Origin: an uncultured Microbacterium sp.
Lineage (GTDB): Bacteria; Actinomycetota; Actinomycetes; Actinomycetales; Microbacteriaceae
Direction: 5' to 3'
Assembly (NCBI RefSeq): GCF_937927635.1
Contig: NZ_CALBRW010000018.1
Location: 186,001 to 250,000, forward strand
Length of the DNA: 64,000 nucleotides
This document shows, piece by piece, positions 17,528 to 24,844 of the stretch. Each line of letters opens with the position of its first letter. The stretch's first letter is position 1. Position numbers and translations under genes: made by a program. The notes under the pieces are model-generated. The model ran no database searches. It saw only the letters and a program-made list of their open reading frames with translations, and was not told where the DNA came from.

Positions 17528-18339
17528 CGCAGCTCCTCCGCGACCGCTGCACCCTGGCCGGGCCGCCAGCCGCGCACCAGCAGCAGCACGAGCACCGAGG
17601 TGACCAGCAGCATCAGAGACAGCGCGATGGCGCTGCCCTGGCTGACGCCCGCGCCGTTGAACGCCGTGTAGATCGCCAGCGGCATGGTCTGCGTCACACC
17701 GGGCGCGTTGCCTGCGAACAGCGCCGTCGCGCCGAACTCCCCCGCGGCGCGCGCGAAGCACAGCACGGTGCCGGAGAGCAGACCGGGACCGGCCAGGGGC
17801 AGCGTGACCCGCCACAGGATGGTCCAGCGTCCGGCCCCCAGACCGGCCGCCGCGCGCTCGTACTCCAGCCCCGACGTGCGGACGGCACCCTCAAGCGCCA
17901 GCACGAGAAACGGGAGGGCGACGAACACCTGAGCGAGCACGACGGCCGGAGTCGTGAACGGCACCTGCCAGCCCGTCCAGCCCAGCCACCCGGTGCGGCC
18001 GAACAGGAACAGCAGCGACAGGCCGCCGACCATCGGCGGCAGCACCAGCGGAACCGTGACGACGGCCCGCAGGACGGATGCCGTGCGGGGCGTCGCGCGG
18101 GCGATGCTCAGTGCCAGCGGGATGCCGATGAGCAGGCAGATCGCGGTGGCGATCAGCCCGGTGACCAGTGAGAGACGCAGGGCGTTCAGTGCCTCGGCCG
18201 AGGTGACGTCCTGCCACAGGGTTGCCCACTGCACGCGGCCGACCAGGGCCGCCAGCGGCAGCACGAGGAAGGCGATCCCCAGCACTGCGGGGATCGCCAG
18301 CACTCGCGGTGCGTAGCCGCGGCGGCCGGGACGGGTCAC
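17524..18339 (-). CDS. modB: Molybdate ABC transporter permease
   Basis: A 271-residue membrane protein with about six helices, starting at GTG 18339, which overlaps the modA stop (GTGA). It contains the permease cytoplasmic loop EYERAAAGLGAGRWTILWRVTLPLAGPGLLSG in the expected position (EAA-type motif; Gly at the conserved place), and AAGEFGATALFAG typical of ModB. It forms the channel for ModA-delivered molybdate and is coupled to modC. Confidence 0.93.
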   Translation of the reverse strand: MTRPGRRGYAPRVLAIPAVLGIAFLVLPLAALVGRVQWATLWQDVTSAEALNALRLSLVTGLIATAICLLIGIPLALSIARATPRTASVLRAVVTVPLVLPPMVGGLSLLFLFGRTGWLGWTGWQVPFTTPAVVLAQVFVALPFLVLALEGAVRTSGLEYERAAAGLGAGRWTILWRVTLPLAGPGLLSGTVLCFARAAGEFGATALFAGNAPGVTQTMPLAIYTAFNGAGVSQGSAIALSLMLLVTSVLVLLLVRGWRPGQGAAVAEELR

Positions 18340-19151
18340 GGCTTGTCGAACCCGAACGACGCGAGGATCTTCTGCCCGTCGGCGCCGGTGATGAAGGCCA
18401 CGAACGCCTTGGCCGCGGTGGCGTTGGGAGCATCCTTCAGCGCGACGATCGGGTAGGAGTTGACGACCTGGTCGGCGCCGTCGGGCGTGAACGAGGTGAC
18501 TTCGCCGCTGGCGGTGGCCGCATCGGTCTTGTACACCAGGCCGGCGTCGGCCTCGCCGGTGCGCACCTTGGTGAGCACGGCCGTCACGTTCTGCTCTTGG
18601 CTGACCGGGGTGACTTTCACGTCCTGCGCGGTCAGCAGCTTCTGGGATGCCGCTCCGCACGGCACCTCCGGTTCGCACAGCACGACCTTGGCGCTGGACT
18701 TGGCGAGATCGGCCAGCGTGGTGATGCCGGCCGGGTTGTCCTTCGGCGTGACGACCACCAGCGTGTTACGGGCGAAGATCGTCGGGTCGGCTGCCAGGCC
18801 GGGATCGGTGACCTTGGCCATGTCGGCCTCGTCGGCCGAGGCGAACACGTCCACCTTCGCGCCGCCGTTGATCTGCGTGGCCAGGGTGCTGGAGCCGTCG
18901 TACGTCACCACGACGTGCACCCCGGGATACAGCTGCTCGAACTTCGTGACCGACTCGTCGAACGCGCCCTTCAGCGACGCGGCGGCGGACACCGTCAGAT
19001 CGCCGGTGAGCACCTGCTCGGCCGACGACGAGCTCGGCTCGTCCTTGGGCGCGGAGGACCCGTCGGCGGATCCACTGGGGCCGGCCGAGCAGCCGGCCAG
19101 CAGCAGGACGAGAGCCGTGGCGGCTGAGGCGATGATCGGGATGCGGCGCAT
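18336..19151 (-). CDS. modA: Molybdate-binding lipoprotein
   Basis: A 271-residue extracellular solute receptor. A lipoprotein signal peptide ends in LLLAGC with Cys21 as the lipid anchor, followed by a Ser/Gly/Asp linker. The binding domain starts TGDLTVSAAASLKGAFDE, the ASLK region that holds the oxyanion, with VVTYDGSSTLATQI and later GLVYKTDA. AGGAGG lies 7 nt before ATG 19151. It heads the modABC operon, running toward fdhD. Confidence 0.94.
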   Translation of the reverse strand: MRRIPIIASAATALVLLLAGCSAGPSGSADGSSAPKDEPSSSSAEQVLTGDLTVSAAASLKGAFDESVTKFEQLYPGVHVVVTYDGSSTLATQINGGAKVDVFASADEADMAKVTDPGLAADPTIFARNTLVVVTPKDNPAGITTLADLAKSSAKVVLCEPEVPCGAASQKLLTAQDVKVTPVSQEQNVTAVLTKVRTGEADAGLVYKTDAATASGEVTSFTPDGADQVVNSYPIVALKDAPNATAAKAFVAFITGADGQKILASFGFDKP

Positions 19152-19197
19152 GGTGGTTCCTCCTGGTGCTGGGTTCTGCTGTGCGGTGCTGTCGCGA

Positions 19198-19590
19198 TCA
19201 GCGCGGGGTCTCGACGATGACGGTGGTGGCCTTCACGACGGCGACGGCCAGCGACCCGACCTCCAGGCCCAGATCGCGCACGGCCTCCGCGGTCATGAGT
19301 GAGACGAAGCGGTGCGGGCCGGCCTGGATCTCCACCTGCGCGGCGACGGCGTCCATCACGACCCCGGTGACCAGTCCGGTGAAGCGGTTGCGGGCGCTGG
19401 AGCGCACGCCGGTGGGATCCCCTGCCGACTTGGCCAGCGTCACGGCGTGCGCGGCCAGCGCGTCACCGGGGATCTCCGCAGGGCTCGCGTCGGTGACGGG
19501 AAGCACCCCCTGATCGATCCAGCGGCGGACCGTGTCATCGCTGACGCCGAGCAGGTCAGCGGCCTGCGCGATCTTGTAGCTTGCGACCAT
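19198..19590 (-). CDS. Helix-turn-helix and TOBE (molbindin) domain protein, probable molybdate-responsive regulator
   Basis: 130 residues. The first half is a MerR/excisionase-type helix-turn-helix (KIAQAADLLGVSDDTVRRWI). The second half is a single mop/TOBE domain (SSARNRFTGLVTGVVMDAVA onwards) of the kind that binds oxyanions such as molybdate. It lies 46 bp upstream of modA on the same strand and is divergent from moeB. A role in reporting cellular molybdate to the mod or moe promoters is likely but inferred. ATG 19590 follows TAGCCT by 6 nt. Confidence 0.85.
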   Translation of the reverse strand: MVASYKIAQAADLLGVSDDTVRRWIDQGVLPVTDASPAEIPGDALAAHAVTLAKSAGDPTGVRSSARNRFTGLVTGVVMDAVAAQVEIQAGPHRFVSLMTAEAVRDLGLEVGSLAVAVVKATTVIVETPR

Positions 19591-19596
19591 GACGGC

Positions 19597-19602
19597 AGGC
19601 TA
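19597..19602 (-). promoter_or_regulatory. -10 box of the molbindin gene, apparently leaderless
   Basis: TAGCCT on the minus strand, 6 nt before ATG 19590. Confidence 0.45.
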
Positions 19603-19609
19603 TCACCGC

Positions 19610-19649
19610 ATCTGCGGATCAAGTACACCTATATATACGTATCTGCGGA
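19610..19649. promoter_or_regulatory. Twin ATCTGCGGA repeats in the mop-moeB divergent promoter region
   Basis: Direct repeats ATCTGCGGA at 19610-19618 and 19641-19649 lie 31 bp apart (about three helical turns), flanking the AT-rich run TATATATACGTAT. This is the only intergenic region between the molbindin gene and moeB, so it is a good candidate for a molybdenum-related control site. Confidence 0.4.
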
Positions 19650-19673
19650 GACGCCGGGACGCAGGCGAAGGGC

Positions 19674-19679
19674 TAGCCT
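19674..19679 (+). promoter_or_regulatory. -10 box of the moeB operon, apparently leaderless
   Basis: TAGCCT with 6 nt to ATG 19686; no ribosome binding site precedes the start. Confidence 0.5.
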
Positions 19680-19685
19680 GTGGGT

Positions 19686-20765
19686 ATGCCCTTGCCACCA
19701 CTGGTCGAGCCCATCGATGCGCTCACTCCCCGGGAACAGCTGCGCACGGCGCGGCATCAGCGTCTGACCGGCCTCGGATCCGAAGGACAGCGACGCATCG
19801 CCGCCGCGACCGTCGGCGTGGTGGGCGCCGGTGGACTGGGCGCGCCGGTCGTGCTGGCGCTGGCCGCAGCCGGCATCGGTGAGATCGTCATCTTCGACGA
19901 CGACGACATCGAGCTGTCCAACCTGCAGCGTCAGGTGATCCACCGCCTGCAGGATGTGGGGCGACCCAAGACCGACAGCGTGGTGCGGGTGGCCGCCGAC
20001 ATGTCCGAGACCCGGGTGCGGGTGGTGAGCACGCGGCTCACGCACGAGAACGCGGCCGAGCTCATCACGGGTGTCGACCTGGTGCTCGACGGCACGGACT
20101 CCTTCGACAGCCGCGAGATCGTCGCCGCCGCGTGCGAGCGGCTGTCGCTGCCGCTGGTGTGGGGCACGGTGCAGGAGTTCGCGGGACTGGTCACGGTGTT
20201 CTGGTCGGCGCCTCCCGAGGGAGCGGATGCCGTGCGCCTGCACGACCTGTACCCGCCGGGCAGCGAAGCGCCGGCGTGCTCGGCCGTGGGCGTGTTCGGA
20301 CCGCTGTGCATCCAGGCGGGCTCGATGATGGCATCCGAGGCGCTGAAGCTGATCATGGGCATCGGAAAGCCGCTGCTGGGCCGCATCGCGATGATCGACG
20401 CGCTGGCGGGCACCGTGCGCGAGGCGCCGCTACGGGCGGCGCGCGCCACGGCATCCGCCCGACCCGCCGCTCCTGAGGTGGGTGAAGTCGACGAGCCCGG
20501 CGCAGGCGCGGTCATCATCGACGTCCGGGAGGCCGACGAGGTGGCCACCGGCATGATCGCAGGCGCCGACCATCTTCCGCTGCGGGAGCTGCTGGACTCG
20601 CTCGACGAGATGGTCGGCGACCTGAAGGGCAGCGACGTCGTGGTGGTGTGCCAGGTGGGCACTCGCGCGCGGCGCGCGGCGCAGGCGCTGGTCGGCAGGG
20701 GCGTGAACGCGGTCGTGCTGCGCGGCGGCATGGACGAGTACAACAGCAGGAGGCATGCGGCATGA
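19686..20765 (+). CDS. moeB: Molybdopterin-synthase adenylyltransferase MoeB fused to a rhodanese domain (MoeZ-like)
   Basis: 359 residues. The N-terminal ThiF/MoeB domain has the nucleotide loop GVVGAGGLGAPVV, then IVIFDDDDIELSNLQRQVIH and the Arg/Asp activation residues. It adenylates the C-terminal Gly-Gly of MoaD. The C-terminal 100 residues are a rhodanese domain with active-site Cys in VVVCQVGTRARRA, which can hand sulfur to MoaD. The usual zinc CxxC pairs are absent: the place of YRCLFP reads VRLHDLYP and no second pair is seen. ATG 19686 is preferred over the GTG two codons earlier because it fits the -10 spacing. The stop overlaps moeA. Confidence 0.92.
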   Translation: MPLPPLVEPIDALTPREQLRTARHQRLTGLGSEGQRRIAAATVGVVGAGGLGAPVVLALAAAGIGEIVIFDDDDIELSNLQRQVIHRLQDVGRPKTDSVVRVAADMSETRVRVVSTRLTHENAAELITGVDLVLDGTDSFDSREIVAAACERLSLPLVWGTVQEFAGLVTVFWSAPPEGADAVRLHDLYPPGSEAPACSAVGVFGPLCIQAGSMMASEALKLIMGIGKPLLGRIAMIDALAGTVREAPLRAARATASARPAAPEVGEVDEPGAGAVIIDVREADEVATGMIAGADHLPLRELLDSLDEMVGDLKGSDVVVVCQVGTRARRAAQALVGRGVNAVVLRGGMDEYNSRRHAA

Positions 20766-21964
20766 TCACCGTGGAACAGCATCGGCAGCGGATCCTCGCG
20801 GCGGTGCGGCCGCTGGAGGCGTCGCGGATGCCGCTCGGCGCGGCGCTCGGCCGCATCCTGCGCGAACCCGTGCTCTCGGCGGTGGATCTGCCGCTGTTCG
20901 ACAACTCCGCCATGGACGGGTTCGCGGTGCACTTCGACGATGTGGCTCAGGCCTCGGCCTCTTCTCCCGTGTCGCTGGAGGTGGTCGCCGACATGCCCGC
21001 CGGCAGCTCGGCGGACCCGTCGTTCGGCCCGGGCCAGGCGGTGCGGATCATGACCGGTGCGGCGATGCCCTCGGATGCCGACGCCGTGGTCCCCTTCGAG
21101 GACACCGAGGGGGGCCTGGCGGATTCCATGGGCAGTATCCGGATCCTCGCCGCACCTCGTTCCCGTGGACAGCACATCCGTCCACAGGGCGAGGAGTGCC
21201 GCGCGGGCGATGAGATCCTCCCGGCCGGAACCGAGATGGGCGGCCGGCAGCTGGCGGCCGCCGCGGCTGCCGGCGTGCAGGAGGTCGTGGTCTCGCGCGC
21301 GCCACGGGTGGCCGTGATCTCCACCGGCGACGAACTGCGTCAGCCGGGCGAGGAGCTTTCGCGGGGGCAGATCCCCGAGTCCAACAGCACGCTGCTGGAG
21401 GGGCTGTGCCGCGAGAACGGCGCCGAGGTCGTGCTGCGCACCTCGGTCACAGATGACGGCGACGGCCTGCGCGCGGCGCTGGCGGATGCCACGGCCCTCG
21501 GCGCCGACGTGGTGATCACGTCCGGCGGCGTCAGCGAGGGCGCGTACGAGGTCGTCAAGCAGGTGGCGCGGATGCAGTTCGACAAGGTCGCCATGCAACC
21601 CGGCAAGCCGCAGGGCTTCGGCTCCGACGGCTCCGGGCCGCTGCTGTTCGGGCTGCCAGGCAACCCGGTGAGCGTGGCGGTGTCGTTCGAGGTGTTCGTG
21701 CGACCGGCGCTGCGTGCCATGCAGGGCGCCGCCGACCTGGACCGGCTCGTCGTGCGACTGCCCGTGGTCGAGGCGTGGCGTACGCCCGCCGAGCGGCAGC
21801 AGTACCGGCCGGTACTGGTCACCCCTGCCGGGGTGCAGCCGGCGTCTTCGGGCGGATCGCACCTGGCCGCGAGCCTGGGGCGAGCCGAGGCGTACGCGGT
21901 CGTGCCCGCCGACGTGGACCATGTCCAGGTGGGCGACCTCGTCGATGTCATGCTGGTGCCATGA
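20762..21964 (+). CDS. moeA: Molybdopterin molybdotransferase MoeA
   Basis: 400 residues; inserts molybdate into adenylylated molybdopterin. Motifs are FDNSAMDGFAV (residues about 46-56), GQAVRIMTGAAMPSDADAVVPFED, RAPRVAVISTGDEL, and the MPT-binding loop VVITSGGVSEGAYEVVKQ; the C-terminal domain is present (GLPGNPVSVAVSFEVFV). The ATG overlaps the moeB stop (ATGA). The downstream moaC start overlaps its own stop, so the operon is tightly coupled. Confidence 0.96.
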   Translation: MITVEQHRQRILAAVRPLEASRMPLGAALGRILREPVLSAVDLPLFDNSAMDGFAVHFDDVAQASASSPVSLEVVADMPAGSSADPSFGPGQAVRIMTGAAMPSDADAVVPFEDTEGGLADSMGSIRILAAPRSRGQHIRPQGEECRAGDEILPAGTEMGGRQLAAAAAAGVQEVVVSRAPRVAVISTGDELRQPGEELSRGQIPESNSTLLEGLCRENGAEVVLRTSVTDDGDGLRAALADATALGADVVITSGGVSEGAYEVVKQVARMQFDKVAMQPGKPQGFGSDGSGPLLFGLPGNPVSVAVSFEVFVRPALRAMQGAADLDRLVVRLPVVEAWRTPAERQQYRPVLVTPAGVQPASSGGSHLAASLGRAEAYAVVPADVDHVQVGDLVDVMLVP

Positions 21965-22461
21965 GCTTCACGAACCTGGACTTCACGCATCTGGACGGGG
22001 CGGGTCACGCCCGCATGGTCGATGTCACCGAGAAGCAGCCGACGGTGCGCTCCGCCACGGCGCGCGGATTCGTGCACTGCGCCCCGCACGTGGTGGCGGC
22101 GCTGCGCGATGACACGGTTCCGAAGGGCGATGTGCTGGCGGTGGCTCGGATCGCCGGCATCGCGGGCGCTAAGCGCACCCCCGAGCTGCTGCCGCTCGCG
22201 CACGTGATCGGCGTGCACGGCGCCTCGGTCGATCTGCAGATCACGGACGAGGGCGTCGAGTTGGAGGCCACCGTGCGCACCGCCGACCGCACGGGCGTGG
22301 AGATGGAGGCGCTGACGGCCGTGTCGATCGCAGCTCTCACCGTGATCGACATGGTCAAGGGGCTGGACAAGGCCACCTCGATCGCCGACGTGCGGATCGT
22401 CGCGAAAACCGGCGGCAAGTCCGGCGACTGGCACCGGCCCGACGAGCCCGCGCGGCCATGA
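21961..22461 (+). CDS. moaC: Cyclic pyranopterin monophosphate synthase MoaC
   Basis: 166 residues, normal for MoaC; forms cPMP from the MoaA product. Conserved features are FTHLDGAGHARMVDVTEK, the KGDVLAVARIAGIAGAKRT region, LPLAHVIGVHGA and GVEMEALTAVSIAALTVIDM with the catalytic Lys in DMVKGLDKA. ATG at 21961 overlaps the moeA stop and the TGA overlaps the mobA ATG. Confidence 0.97.
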   Translation: MSFTNLDFTHLDGAGHARMVDVTEKQPTVRSATARGFVHCAPHVVAALRDDTVPKGDVLAVARIAGIAGAKRTPELLPLAHVIGVHGASVDLQITDEGVELEATVRTADRTGVEMEALTAVSIAALTVIDMVKGLDKATSIADVRIVAKTGGKSGDWHRPDEPARP

Positions 22462-23264
22462 CTGTGCAGGCGATCCTGCTGGCCGGAGGCCGCGCGTCGC
22501 GGATGGGCGGGATCGACAAGCCCGGTCTGCTGGTCGACGGCGTGAGCATGCGGGACCGTGCCATTGCGGCGGTGGCTGCGGTGGGCGCTTCGCCCGTGGT
22601 CATCGTGGGGCCGGAGCCGGATTCCCGATCGGATGCGGTGCTGCTGCAGCACGACGGCGCCCCGCCTGTCGACGCGGCGCTGCCGCCGACGGGTCACGGG
22701 CCAGATGAATCCGCAACAGCACGTGCCGCGTCCGGATCCCAGGCGCCCGCGAATGCGAGTTCCGCATCGTCGGCATCCGCAGCGGGCGCATCCGTCGCGG
22801 CGGCTGCAGGAGCATCCGCTCTTGACTCGCCCGCCGCCAGCGCGCCCGGCTCGGTGCGCTGGGTGCGGGAGGATCCGCCGTTCTCCGGTCCCGCCGCCGC
22901 TGTTGTGACCGCGCTGGCCGCGATCGGGTCGGATGCCGCGAACTGGACGCTGCTGCTGGCCTGCGACCTGCCGCGGCCGGAGGCCGCCGTGCAGCTGCTG
23001 GCCGACAGCATCCGCTCTCTGGAGTCGGAGTCGGACGGCGTCTGCCTGGCCGACGAGGACGGGCGGATGCAGTGGCTGACCGGCGCCTACCGAACCACCG
23101 CCCTCGCGCGCGCGGCGACGGCTCTGCAGGACGGCGGACGCGACCAGCCTGTGCGCGCGCTGGTGGCGGGACTGTCGGTCGACGTGTTGGCGGATCACGA
23201 GGCCAGCGCCCGCGACGTGGATACGTGGGAGGATTACGAAGAGTTGACGAAGGAGCATCCATGA
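22458..23264 (+). CDS. mobA: Molybdenum cofactor guanylyltransferase MobA-like, with low-complexity insertion
   Basis: 268 residues. The NTP-transferase signature LLAGGRASRMGGIDKPGLLV is at the N-terminus; ACDLPRP carries the metal-binding Asp; WVREDPPFSGPAAA and GAYRTTALA follow. It would attach GMP to Mo-molybdopterin, making the MGD cofactor the FdhF-like enzyme needs. Between strand VVIVGPEPD and WVREDPP lies a run of about 55 residues made almost only of Ala, Ser, Gly and Pro, coded largely by GCATCC-rich DNA. This makes it longer than usual MobA (about 190-210 residues). Overlaps at both ends couple it to moaC and the DUF6457 gene. Confidence 0.88.
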   Translation: MTVQAILLAGGRASRMGGIDKPGLLVDGVSMRDRAIAAVAAVGASPVVIVGPEPDSRSDAVLLQHDGAPPVDAALPPTGHGPDESATARAASGSQAPANASSASSASAAGASVAAAAGASALDSPAASAPGSVRWVREDPPFSGPAAAVVTALAAIGSDAANWTLLLACDLPRPEAAVQLLADSIRSLESESDGVCLADEDGRMQWLTGAYRTTALARAATALQDGGRDQPVRALVAGLSVDVLADHEASARDVDTWEDYEELTKEHP

Positions 23265-23524
23265 GCGAGAACCATCTGCCGCCCGAGGCCCTGGACAAGT
23301 GGGCCGACGCCCTCCGCGAGCACTTCGAGCTGAGCGCCGAGGATGTGCCGATCTCGCTCATCCTGAACCTGGCCAAGGACGTCGCCAACGGCGTCGCCCG
23401 TCCGGCCGCTCCGTTCAGCGCGTTCGTCGCGGGACTGATGGCCGGTCGTCGCGGCGGATCGCCCGAGGACATCCGCTCGGCTGTCGCCGATGTCGCGAAG
23501 CTGGCCGGCGAGTGGCAGGGATGA
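23261..23524 (+). CDS. DUF6457-type small protein in the Moco operon
   Basis: 87 residues, helical and acidic at the N-terminus (LDKWADALREHFELSAEDV), with a central ILNLAKDVANGVARPAAPFS and FVAGLMAGRRGG. It resembles the small actinobacterial DUF6457 family as I recall it; function unknown. Its ATG overlaps the mobA stop and moaD begins 1 bp after its stop, so it is translated with Moco genes. A helper role in cofactor assembly or guanylylation is an inference from this position only. No catalytic motif and no cysteines are seen. Confidence 0.75.
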   Translation: MSENHLPPEALDKWADALREHFELSAEDVPISLILNLAKDVANGVARPAAPFSAFVAGLMAGRRGGSPEDIRSAVADVAKLAGEWQG

Positions 23525-23525
23525 C

Positions 23526-23759
23526 ATGGCACAGGTGAGGTTCTTCGCCGCGGCCGAGGAGGCCGTCGGCAGCTCGCAGCTGACCGTGGATGCGGCGACG
23601 CTCGCCGCGCTGACCGCTGCCCTGCGCGATGATCACCCCAAGCTGGCGGAGATCCTGCCGCGCTGCTCGGTACTGGTCGACGGCGCGCGCGTGGACGACT
23701 CGTGGCCGCTCGGCGGCGACGCCGTGGTCGACGTGCTGCCGCCCTTCGCCGGGGGCTGA
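23526..23759 (+). CDS. moaD: Molybdopterin synthase small subunit MoaD (ubiquitin-like sulfur carrier)
   Basis: 77 residues with a beta-grasp pattern and the obligatory C-terminal Gly-Gly (VLPPFAGG). The C-terminus is adenylated by MoeB and then thiocarboxylated. The ATG lies one base after the preceding stop. It is the last gene of the plus-strand Moco operon. The catalytic partner MoaE is encoded convergently 26 bp away. Confidence 0.93.
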   Translation: MAQVRFFAAAEEAVGSSQLTVDAATLAALTAALRDDHPKLAEILPRCSVLVDGARVDDSWPLGGDAVVDVLPPFAGG

Positions 23760-23785
23760 CTCCTGCTCTCGTGCGGTGCTGACGG

Positions 23786-24211
23786 TCAGCCGCCGAGGCC
23801 CTTCCAGACGGTCGCGCCGCCGGACTCGACCTGGCGCTTCCAGATGGGCAGGCGGTGCTTGATGGCTTCGATGAGGGTTCGAGAGACGTCGTAGGCGACG
23901 CCGCGATGGCCGGCCGCCACCGCGACGATCACCGCGGTCTCACCGACCTCGAGTCGGCCGATGCGATGGCTGGCCGCGACGATGGCGTCGGTGTCGCCGA
24001 TGGCCTCGGCGCACAACTCGCGCAGCGTCTTCTCGGCATCGGGGTGAGACGTGTACTCCAACGCGACGACCGGCGTCGCGGCATCCTCGTCGTTGTCGCG
24101 CACCAGACCGACGAAGGTGATCTCGGCCCCCATGCGCGGGTCCACGACGGCGGCGCGGTGCGCGTCGACGTCCAGCGGCTCGGTGCTGATCTGCGCGAGG
24201 CGGATGTTCAT
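23786..24211 (-). CDS. moaE: Molybdopterin synthase catalytic subunit MoaE
   Basis: 141 residues. Typical features are FVGLVRDNDEDA, LEYTSHPDAEKTLRELC, AASHRIGRLEVGETAVIVAV, RTLIEAIKHRLPIWKRQ and a C-terminal VWKG. It uses the MoaD thiocarboxylate to convert cPMP to molybdopterin. The start overlaps the mog stop (ATGA, 24208-24211). It faces moaD rather than following it, so subunit balance depends on two promoters. Confidence 0.95.
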   Translation of the reverse strand: MNIRLAQISTEPLDVDAHRAAVVDPRMGAEITFVGLVRDNDEDAATPVVALEYTSHPDAEKTLRELCAEAIGDTDAIVAASHRIGRLEVGETAVIVAVAAGHRGVAYDVSRTLIEAIKHRLPIWKRQVESGGATVWKGLGG

Positions 24212-24687
24212 CGGTGGTCCTCTCCTTCGAGCTGTCCGAGGGTGTGCTTCGCGATCTCGAGCACGAGTCGGATGCCGTCGGTGACGGCGGCCGTCGAACC
24301 GGGCAGGTTCACGATCAGGGCGTCCCCGACGACGCCTGCGAGTCCGCGGGAGAGCAGGGCGGCGGGCTTCTGGGCGGCGCCCCGACGACGCAGCTCTTCG
24401 GCGATGCCGGGGATCTCGCGCTCCAGCACGCGAGTCGTCCCCTCGGGGGTGCGGTCTCTCGGGCCGATGCCGGTTCCACCGGTGGTGACGATCAGGCGGA
24501 TGCCGCGCTGCAGCGTCGCCTGGAGGATGCGTTCCACCTCATCGGCACCGTCGGGCACGATGATCGCGTCGCCGACGTCGAAGCCCGCCTCGCGCAGCGC
24601 CGCGACGGCGATGGGCCCGGACGCATCGGCCCGCTCACCGCGAGACGAGCGGTCGGAAACGGTGATGACGGCGGCGGCCAGCGACAT
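24208..24687 (-). CDS. mog: MogA/MoaB-family molybdopterin adenylyltransferase
   Basis: 159 residues. TVSDRSSRGERADASGP and VTTGGTGIGPRDRTPE are the substrate loops of MogA/MoaB proteins; LVNLPGSTAAV lies near the C-terminus. It activates molybdopterin with AMP before MoeA inserts molybdate. ATG 24687 follows TAGGCT by 6 nt. First gene of a two-gene unit with moaE. Confidence 0.94.
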   Translation of the reverse strand: MSLAAAVITVSDRSSRGERADASGPIAVAALREAGFDVGDAIIVPDGADEVERILQATLQRGIRLIVTTGGTGIGPRDRTPEGTTRVLEREIPGIAEELRRRGAAQKPAALLSRGLAGVVGDALIVNLPGSTAAVTDGIRLVLEIAKHTLGQLEGEDHR

Positions 24688-24693
24688 GCCTTC

Positions 24694-24699
24694 AGCCTA
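24694..24699 (-). promoter_or_regulatory. -10 box of mog-moaE, apparently leaderless
   Basis: TAGGCT on the minus strand, 6 nt before ATG 24687. Confidence 0.5.
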
Positions 24700-24844
24700 G
24701 CGAGCAGTGGGAGGGGTGGCCCGCGCCGACGACGCTTCGATAACGTCAGCGAGCCCGTGAGCAACCTGAAGGACGGCACTCCGACGGGCTCAGCGGGCGG
24801 GGCGAGACGGCCCGGGCCCCGTGAGCCCCGCGGCGCGCCGTCGC

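Noticed and set aside
17524..18678. Longer modB start at 18678
   Set aside because: The extra 113 residues are arginine-rich antisense-like sequence from the modA gene; GTG 18339 overlaps the modA stop as expected.
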